Positions 1-3,876 of a stretch of DNA of 5,055 nt are shown one piece after another. Both the position numbers and the translations under genes were made by a program. Numbering within the stretch: position 1 is the first letter of the stretch; every line of letters starts with the position of its first letter. The stretch spans positions 1 through 5,055 of the forward strand of contig CAMOHV010000145.1 of assembly GCA_946615275.1 (NCBI GenBank), read 5' to 3'. The stretch comes from an uncultured Verrucomicrobiota bacterium (GTDB taxonomy: Bacteria > Verrucomicrobiota > Kiritimatiellia > RFP12 > UBA1067). Below the pieces are notes generated by a model. It was not told where the DNA came from. It worked only from the letters and a program-made list of their open reading frames with translations, and searched no databases.

Positions 1-484
1 CCTCCTCGGGCTTTCCAATGATGGCGTTGCCGCCCTTGAGGGGGCCTGGGTTCCATCGGCAGCAGAGGAGCTCGGGGAGACGTCCGCCGAGGGCGCGCTC
101 GAGGTAGGCGAGATGCGATATGTCGTCGAGATTGACGATTGCGCCGATGGCGGCGGCGCGGCGGAACTCCTCTGCGGGGGTGTCGTTCGATGTGAACATC
201 ACGGATTCGCCGACGTTGCCCACGGCCTCCGCGAGGACGAGCTCGGCCATGGACGAGCAGTCGCTGCCGAACCCCTCCTCCTTCAGAAGCGCCATCAAAT
301 GCGGGTTGGGAGCGGCCTTCACGGCGAAGTACTCGCGGAAGCCGGGGTTCCACGCGAAGGCGGCCTTCAGGCGGCGCGCGTTGGCGCGGATCGCGGCGGC
401 GTCGTACAGGTGGAACGGCGTGGGCCAGCGGCGGGCGATGGCCTCGAGCCGGTCGTTGTCCAGAGGGAGGGTCTTGGCGTTCAT
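1..484 (-). CDS. lysA: Diaminopimelate decarboxylase-like protein, N-terminal part (runs off left edge)
   Basis: PLP-dependent fold-type III decarboxylase; the family converts meso-diaminopimelate to L-lysine in the cytoplasm, the last step of lysine synthesis. The window holds 161 codons of the alanine-racemase-like barrel, all open. Seen: the family opening TPFHLYD (residues 22-28), the PLP-lysine motif YFAVKAAPNP (52-61) with the Schiff-base lysine at K56, SDCSSMAEL shortly after, and RWNPGPLKGGNAIIGKPEE at the left edge, which resembles LysA-like proteins more than ornithine or arginine decarboxylases. The C-terminal domain with the substrate-specificity residues is outside the window, so a carboxynorspermidine or other decarboxylase cannot be fully excluded. 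The start overlaps the cmk stop codon, which implies translational coupling. There are two consecutive ATGs (487 and 484); I chose 484 from the Shine-Dalgarno spacing. Confidence 0.85.
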   Translation of the reverse strand, partial: MNAKTLPLDNDRLEAIARRWPTPFHLYDAAAIRANARRLKAAFAWNPGFREYFAVKAAPNPHLMALLKEEGFGSDCSSMAELVLAEAVGNVGESVMFTSNDTPAEEFRRAAAIGAIVNLDDISHLAYLERALGGRLPELLCCRWNPGPLKGGNAIIGKPEE

Positions 485-1155
485 CATCTTCTCCAGTCGG
501 GAGGAAGCGCGGCGAGGACGGTCTCCACCACCTCGTCCAGCGTCAGGTTCGTGGAATCTATCTCGAGGACGCCGTCGGCCTTCCTCAGAGGGGCGTACTT
601 GCGGGTGGAGTCTATCGCGTCGCGGGCGAGGAGCGATGCCTTCACCGCCTCGGCGCTCTGGGATGCGATGCCCTTCTCCACCTCCTCCCTCTGGCGGCGC
701 ATGGCGCGCGCCTCGGCGGAGGCGGTGAGGTAGAATCTGGCGGGCGTCTCGGGGAAGACGGCGGTGGTGATGTCGCGCCCCTCCACCACGAGGTCGCCGT
801 GCGCGACGAGCGAGCGAAGTATCTCCGTCACGCGGTCGCGCACCTCCTTCACGGTGGCCACGGGGCTCGCGTGGGCGTTTATCTCCGGCGTCCTGATCCT
901 GTTGCCGGGCGCCTCGCCGCCCACATAGTAGGCGATGGCGCCGTCCTCGGGGCGGCACTCGATCTCAACGGCGGCGGCGCATCTGGCCACGGCGGCGGGG
1001 TCGCCCGTGTCAATGCCCATTTCAAGGCACTGCCACGTCATGATGCGGTACAGCGCGCCGGAATCGACGTGCAGGAACCCCAGCGCGCGCGCAAGGCGCT
1101 TCGCCGTGGAGCTTTTGCCCGATCCGCTCGGGCCGTCTATTGCTATCACTTTCAT
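484..1155 (-). CDS. cmk: Cytidylate kinase
   Basis: Phosphorylates CMP and dCMP to the diphosphates with ATP; cytoplasmic, pyrimidine nucleotide salvage and synthesis. The protein has 223 residues, close to E. coli Cmk (227). Seen: Walker A GPSGSGKSS (8-16), the NMP-binding stretch HVDSGALYR (29-37), VEGRDITTAVFP (124-135; family VEGRDxGTxVFP), an arginine-rich lid segment RRQREE (153-158), RDAIDSTRKYAPL (178-190; family RDxxDxxRxxAPL) and the closing EIDSTNLTLDEVV. The frame is open 27 codons further upstream, but that extension lies inside rnpB; MKVIAIDG is the normal family start, so ATG at 1155 was chosen. No clear Shine-Dalgarno precedes it: only 13 nt separate the ATG from the rnpB P1 helix. 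The TGA stop overlaps the lysA start. All key motifs are intact. Confidence 0.95.
   Translation of the reverse strand: MKVIAIDGPSGSGKSSTAKRLARALGFLHVDSGALYRIMTWQCLEMGIDTGDPAAVARCAAAVEIECRPEDGAIAYYVGGEAPGNRIRTPEINAHASPVATVKEVRDRVTEILRSLVAHGDLVVEGRDITTAVFPETPARFYLTASAEARAMRRQREEVEKGIASQSAEAVKASLLARDAIDSTRKYAPLRKADGVLEIDSTNLTLDEVVETVLAALPPDWRR
488..494 (-). promoter_or_regulatory. Ribosome binding site of lysA
   Basis: The minus strand reads GGAGAAG immediately before two in-frame ATG codons. GGAG is 3 nt from the first ATG (487) but 6 nt from the second (484), so spacing favours the second. The site lies inside the last codons of cmk, as expected for a coupled pair. Confidence 0.55.
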
Positions 1156-1168
1156 AACATCGAAACTT

Positions 1169-1554
1169 CGGCGCCCGCGCGCGGCGAATAAGCCGGATTC
1201 TGTTCCTCCCGCGGTCGCCCGCGGAAGTCCGATCATTCATCTTGCGCGATCAACCCGGGACATAACCGCGCCTCGTGGCGCGAACCGGACGGACCGCCCG
1301 TTCTGTCCCCTATTTGATCTTGCTCCGGAGAGGGCTTGCCTTGCGGGGCGGGCTCTCGCCCGCGCCCCGGTGGTCTCTTGCACCGCCTTTTCACCCTTGC
1401 CGACCCGAAAGGCGGCGGTCTAGTCTCTGTGGCGCTTTCCATCCGCGGCGGTTTCCGCCGCGTCCCCGGCCTTGACGGCCGGGTCTCCCGTCCTGCGGAG
1501 TCCGGACTTTCCTCACCCTTTCGGGCGCGACCGGTCACTCGCGCGCGGACGCCG
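1169..1554 (-). ncRNA. rnpB: RNase P RNA (bacterial type A)
   Basis: Catalytic RNA of RNase P, which removes 5' leaders from pre-tRNAs. Read on the minus strand it has the universal elements in order: GAGGAAAGTCCGGACTCC (5' P4 region), a P3-like hairpin CCCGGCC/GGCCGGG, an 8-bp hairpin CGCGGCGG/CCGCCGCG with AAA loop, GGGTGAAAAGG, CCGGAGCAAGATCAAATAGG (P15/P16 region), a CGCGCC-ACGA-GGCGCG hairpin, AGATGAATGA, and ACAGAATCCGGCTTAT (3' P4 strand). The ends were set by a perfect 15-bp P1 helix (14 Watson-Crick and one G-U pair) pairing 1540-1554 with 1169-1183, giving about 386 nt. The L15 position aligned with E. coli GGU reads GGC (1338-1340). The gene lies 14 nt after the zinc-ribbon stop and 13 nt before cmk; I find neither a convincing own promoter nor a terminator. 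True ends may differ by a few bases. Confidence 0.97.
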
Positions 1555-1568
1555 AAGAAATTCAAAGA

Positions 1569-2294
1569 TCAGAAGTCGCTGTAGAGGATGCGCCCGCACA
1601 TGGTGCAGGTCGCGAGCTCGCCGGCCCTGGAAGGGTCCTTGGCGTTGTGGGCCACGGTCTGCGCCACGAACGGCGGCTGCTTCATGTGGCACCCGTCGCA
1701 CACGCCGTCGTTGTTCAGGGTGGTGACCACGGGCCAGCGCTTGGTGCGGAGGCGCTCGTAGTAGAGAAGGAAGCGCGGCGGCACGTCGGCCGCCGCCTCC
1801 TTGCGGTTCTGGACGAGCTCGTCGAGCGCCTGCTTCACCTCCGCGAGGCGGGCGTCGAGCTCGGCCACGTAGCCGTCCACCCCGCCGCGCTCTGCGTCCA
1901 CCTTCGCCTGGGCGTCTTCGAGGCGCTTCTTGAGGTGCGGGAGCTCGTCCGTTTCAAGCGTCAGCGCGCGGGTGTCGGCGGCGTCGGCATCGTGCTCCAG
2001 GCTCTCCTGCTGCATGAGCGACTGCTGGAGCTCCTTGTTGGAGGTTATGGAGGGCTGGGCTATCTTGAGCGCCTGGAGCTTCGCGCGGTACTGCTCGGCC
2101 TCCTCCATCTCGTTCTTGATGCGCTGCTGCATTGCGGCAAGCTGGTTCTTGGCTATCTCCAGGGCTGCGTTCACTCCGGCAAGCCTTGCAGTCTCCTGCG
2201 CCTTGCGCTGGGGAATGTCCCTCGCCTCTTTCTCGAGGTCTCGGATCTGCCCGTCGATGTCCTGCAGTTTCAGCAGCGGTTCTATCACGTTCAC
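1569..2294 (-). CDS. Coiled-coil C4 zinc-ribbon protein (HP0958/CT398-like, DUF164 family)
   Basis: The protein has 241 residues from the chosen GTG. Residues 1 to about 170 are almost all charged and helical (repeated E/K/Q/A heptads), predicting a long antiparallel coiled coil. The C-terminus is a zinc ribbon with CDGC (199-202) and CTMC (230-233), ending CGRILYSDF, the typical family tail. No signal peptide or membrane segment. Relatives include Helicobacter HP0958 (FlgZ), which binds RpoN and flagellin mRNA, and Chlamydia CT398 (CdsZ), which binds RpoN and type III secretion proteins; the role in most bacteria is unknown, so no function is assigned. Neighbouring rnpB is, from memory, a recurrent association for this family. 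Two upstream ATGs (2330, 2312) are in frame, but 2330 falls at the predicted transcription start and neither has a Shine-Dalgarno; GTG 2294 does. Confidence 0.85.
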   Translation of the reverse strand: MNVIEPLLKLQDIDGQIRDLEKEARDIPQRKAQETARLAGVNAALEIAKNQLAAMQQRIKNEMEEAEQYRAKLQALKIAQPSITSNKELQQSLMQQESLEHDADAADTRALTLETDELPHLKKRLEDAQAKVDAERGGVDGYVAELDARLAEVKQALDELVQNRKEAAADVPPRFLLYYERLRTKRWPVVTTLNNDGVCDGCHMKQPPFVAQTVAHNAKDPSRAGELATCTMCGRILYSDF

Positions 2295-2301
2295 CGTCTT
2301 T

Positions 2302-2308
2302 CTTCCTT
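2302..2308 (-). promoter_or_regulatory. Ribosome binding site deciding the GTG start of the zinc-ribbon gene
   Basis: Minus strand AAGGAAG, 7 nt before GTG at 2294. The alternative in-frame ATGs at 2330 and 2312 lack a comparable purine-rich element. Confidence 0.55.
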
Positions 2309-2335
2309 CCATTTCTTGGTGAAAAAACATCTTAT

Positions 2336-2364
2336 ATTTTACCGAATCTGCGGCCCGCAGTCAA
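2336..2364 (-). promoter_or_regulatory. Sigma70-type promoter of the zinc-ribbon/rnpB/cmk/lysA operon
   Basis: On the minus strand TTGACT (2364-2359, 5 of 6 to consensus) is followed by a 17-bp spacer and TAAAAT (2341-2336, 5 of 6). Predicted transcription start is about 2329-2331, giving a leader of roughly 36 nt before GTG 2294. The spacer contains a palindrome listed separately. Sequence-only prediction, but matches and spacing are close to ideal. Confidence 0.7.
2348..2360. promoter_or_regulatory. Operator-like palindrome between -35 and -10
   Basis: A perfect 6-bp inverted repeat with a one-base centre, CTGCGG-c-CCGCAG, fills most of the spacer of the operon promoter and overlaps the last two bases of its -35 box. 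A repressor bound there would block RNA polymerase. It could equally be a chance GC-rich palindrome; no regulator gene is seen nearby. Confidence 0.3.
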
Positions 2365-2423
2365 TAGGCTTGTTGGAATTGGAGGTTCCCAGTTCCCCAA
2401 ATTTCTCCCGTTCGCCATCCGCC

Positions 2424-2533
2424 CGTGCGTAGTGTAGGTGCGTCCGATTTCCTGCGCTCAAGGGCTAGTGCGAAAGCGCGCGTTACGACGAACCGCAGAG
2501 CACGGGGAATCGGATGAACCTGCACTGCACGTG
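2424..2533 (+). repeat. Long imperfect inverted repeat / hairpin (36-position stem, 38-nt loop)
   Basis: Bases 2424-2459 pair with 2498-2533 without a single bulge. Read as plus-strand RNA, 26 positions are Watson-Crick, 7 are G-U wobbles and 3 are mismatches (2428/2529, 2440/2517, 2455/2502). In minus-strand RNA the 7 wobbles become A-C mismatches, leaving 8 unpaired positions, so the fold is better for a plus-strand transcript. The 38-nt loop can form a small inner hairpin (GTGC-GAAA-GCGC, 2468-2479). No T-run follows either arm, so it is not a standard intrinsic terminator. It may be a structured RNA, a palindromic mobile repeat, or both. No convincing plus-strand promoter was found upstream. 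Confidence 0.6.
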
Positions 2534-2536
2534 AGT

Positions 2537-2557
2537 TAGTGACTAGTGCCTAGTTTA
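2537..2557. repeat. Short 7-bp tandem repeat (three units)
   Basis: Three adjacent heptamers TAGTGAC, TAGTGCC and TAGTTTA start directly after the right arm of the long hairpin. A further CTAGTGC occurs in the hairpin loop (2465-2471) as well as here (2543-2549). Small enough to be chance. Confidence 0.3.
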
Positions 2558-2655
2558 CGCCGCAGGAAGGATTTCACGCATTACTAGAAACCCGGCACGT
2601 TGTTTTCATATACGAAAGATGGGGAACCTCCAACGAAGAAGCGATTCCACAGGGA

Positions 2656-3537
2656 TCACGCCGCCAGGCACAGAAGAGCCACGCCTGCAACGATCGCCGC
2701 GAGCGCGATCCCCTTGCGCGCCAGGTTCGTCTCGTGGAAGAACCTGGCCCCGATCAGGAATGTCAGCACCACCGAGAATCGGCGCATAAGCGAAGCGGCG
2801 GAGATCGGCGCCCCGGGATGCGCAAGCCCCTTGAAGTAGAGCCAGTCCGCGCCTGCGAGGAGAATGCCCACAAGCGGGATCGTCCACCGCCACTCGAACT
2901 GGTCGCGCCCGAGGCGCAATGCGCGCGACACCGCGAGGGCCAGCGCATAGAACGCCACCAGCCCCGCCTGGAACACCAGCTGCACGGACTCCACCGGCAG
3001 CGCGCGCACCTGGAACACGTATTTGTCCCAGATCGACGACACAGCGGAGAACATGGCACCCACGATGGCGCACCACACTGCACGGCTCCTGAAGAAATCA
3101 ATCCCCTCGTGCCGCCCTGCCCATGAGAACGCGAAGTATCCTGCGAACACTGCGGTCATACCCATCCCCTGCAGCACGGACGGCCTCTCGCAGTACAGAG
3201 GGACCGCGATCAGCAGCACAAGGGCCGGCGCGGAGGCCCGGATCGGCGTCGCGATCGTAATCGGAAGCGTCCGCAGCGCGCAGAACGTGAACACCCACGA
3301 CGTGCCCACGATCACGCTCTTCGCCAGCCCGAGCGAAAGCTCCGCGCCGGTGATCTCGCCTGGGGCGCAGAATCGGCCGGACGCCCAAAGGCCTGCGGAG
3401 TAGGCTGCGAATCCGAATGTGGTCGATGCGAGCAGTACGGGCAGCACGGCGTTCGCGCCGACGCTCGCCTTCTTCGCGATGTCGTAGAGCGCGAGCATCA
3501 CCGAGCTCGCCAGCACCCATGAAGTCCAGTCGGTCAT
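2656..3537 (-). CDS. EamA/DMT-family membrane transporter
   Basis: Inner-membrane permease of the drug/metabolite transporter superfamily, 293 residues from ATG 3537, with about ten hydrophobic segments in two EamA-like halves. Half 1 carries the family pattern TSWVFTFCALRTLPITIATP followed by a P-rich helix and a conserved LYCERPSVLQGMGM (E at the helix end). Half 2 repeats it as WLYFKGLAHPGAPISAAS, then FHETNLARKGIAL and a final glycine/alanine helix. Substrate cannot be told from sequence; members export amino acids or metabolites. The start is uncertain: the frame extends 9 codons to ATG 3564 and neither ATG has a Shine-Dalgarno; MTDWTSWVL leading straight into the first helix looks more natural. 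It follows the glycosylase remnant on the same strand, and the decayed DNA may have carried its original promoter or leader. Confidence 0.85.
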   Translation of the reverse strand: MTDWTSWVLASSVMLALYDIAKKASVGANAVLPVLLASTTFGFAAYSAGLWASGRFCAPGEITGAELSLGLAKSVIVGTSWVFTFCALRTLPITIATPIRASAPALVLLIAVPLYCERPSVLQGMGMTAVFAGYFAFSWAGRHEGIDFFRSRAVWCAIVGAMFSAVSSIWDKYVFQVRALPVESVQLVFQAGLVAFYALALAVSRALRLGRDQFEWRWTIPLVGILLAGADWLYFKGLAHPGAPISAASLMRRFSVVLTFLIGARFFHETNLARKGIALAAIVAGVALLCLAA

Positions 3538-3598
3538 TACAATCGATGCAGAAACGCAGAACATCAGCCAATGACGATCTCAAGCCCCGCAGCGTCGG

Positions 3599-3786
3599 CC
3601 GCGGCATCCGCCCCTTGTGCGCATGGCAGGCGGTGTCCTCCTCGCCAGAGCACGCATCGGTCTCGACGATTCTCGTCCACAGTACCTTGCCGCCGTCTAG
3701 CCTGCTGCAAAGCGTCATGCCAGAAGGGCCTTCGCCATCGCCACGTCGTCAACACGATAGTCATCGGTCGTCAACCGCCAGGTCAT
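3599..3786 (-). pseudogene. Decayed N-terminal fragment of a 3-methyladenine DNA glycosylase (AAG/MPG family)
   Basis: The frame from ATG 3786 reads MTWRLTTDDYRVDDVAMAKALL and then hits TGA at 3715-3717. One frame over, the match continues: SRLDGGKVLWTRIVETDAC, then SGEEDTACHAHKGRMPR, the family's core block (VETEAYxGxxDxAxHxxxGRxxPR). Restoring one G at CTGGCATG (about 3720) gives ALLG, the family consensus, so a single-base loss explains the shift. Homology stops at about 3599, leaving roughly 63 of the usual 180-200 residues. In human AAG numbering, catalytic Glu125 is Asp (codon 3656-3658) and Tyr127 is Cys (3650-3652), while His136 is kept. The ancestral enzyme excised alkylated purines; this copy cannot be active. 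Another frame of this region stays open into the permease gene but has no family content beyond this block. Confidence 0.75.
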
Positions 3787-3872
3787 TCACGAATCACCAC
3801 CTTCCCCGCAAAGGCCAGCGCTGCCTTCGCGGTGGAGAGCAAGAACTTCTTCACGGTGCGGACGCGCTTCAT
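3783..3872 (-). CDS. Possible 29-residue basic small protein
   Basis: ATG 3872 lies 4 nt after the esterase stop, and the TGA (3785-3783) overlaps the glycosylase-remnant ATG (3786) in an ATGA arrangement. The product, beginning MKRVRTVKKFLLSTAK and ending AGKVVIRE, is strongly basic at the N-terminus with a hydrophobic Ala/Leu stretch and could form an amphipathic helix. Most codons end in G or C, like neighbouring real genes. Against it: the upstream AGGG is only 2 nt from the ATG, and a 90-nt frame is easily chance in GC-rich DNA. It could also be debris of the same decay as the glycosylase fragment. No family recognised. Confidence 0.25.
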   Translation of the reverse strand: MKRVRTVKKFLLSTAKAALAFAGKVVIRE

Positions 3873-3876
3873 CGCC

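Larger units (their letters stand above)
2379..2633. repeat. 12-bp perfect inverted repeat bracketing the intergenic element
   Basis: TTGGAGGTTCCC at 2379-2390 has its exact reverse complement at 2622-2633. The arms lie near the two ends of the gene-free stretch between the permease stop (2656) and the operon promoter, and enclose the long hairpin. This layout resembles terminal inverted repeats of a miniature non-autonomous element of about 255 bp. I see no transposase, and no target-site duplication just outside the arms, so mobility is only a possibility. Confidence 0.4.
2365..2655. other. Gene-free intergenic region rich in repeats
   Basis: The stretch between the permease stop codon and the operon promoter holds no open frame with family-like content on either strand. 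It contains the bracketing inverted repeat, the long hairpin and the heptamer repeat listed above. A more AT-rich patch at about 2601-2620 includes the near-palindrome TTTCATATACGAAA (2604-2617) and, on the minus strand, a weak -10-like TATATG. I see no intrinsic terminator for the permease gene and no tRNA. Confidence 0.6.

Noticed and set aside
1156..1236. N-terminal extension of cytidylate kinase by 27 codons
   Set aside because: These codons lie in rnpB and include its 3' P4 strand and P1 helix; the kinase family starts at MKVIAIDG.
2295..2330. Start of the zinc-ribbon protein at ATG 2330 or 2312
   Set aside because: ATG 2330 sits at the predicted transcription start and neither ATG has a Shine-Dalgarno, whereas GTG 2294 has AAGGAAG at 7 nt.
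1647..2432. Long open frame of 261 codons on the plus strand
   Set aside because: It is the mirror of the zinc-ribbon gene, with low-complexity Leu/Val/His-rich content and no family motifs; the minus-strand frame has the C4 ribbon, a Shine-Dalgarno and a promoter.
2424..2533. Rho-independent terminator of the permease gene
   Set aside because: The stem is far longer than usual, the loop is 38 nt, and no T-run follows on either strand.
2421..2540. Integron attC site
   Set aside because: The imperfect hairpin is of attC-like size, but I could not find the paired RYYYAAC and GTTRRRY ends, there are no extrahelical bases, and no integrase or cassette gene is near.
3098..3718. Minus-strand frame of 206 codons overlapping the permease gene
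   Set aside because: Only its first 40 or so codons match anything (the glycosylase remnant); the rest is an arginine-rich shadow of the permease frame.
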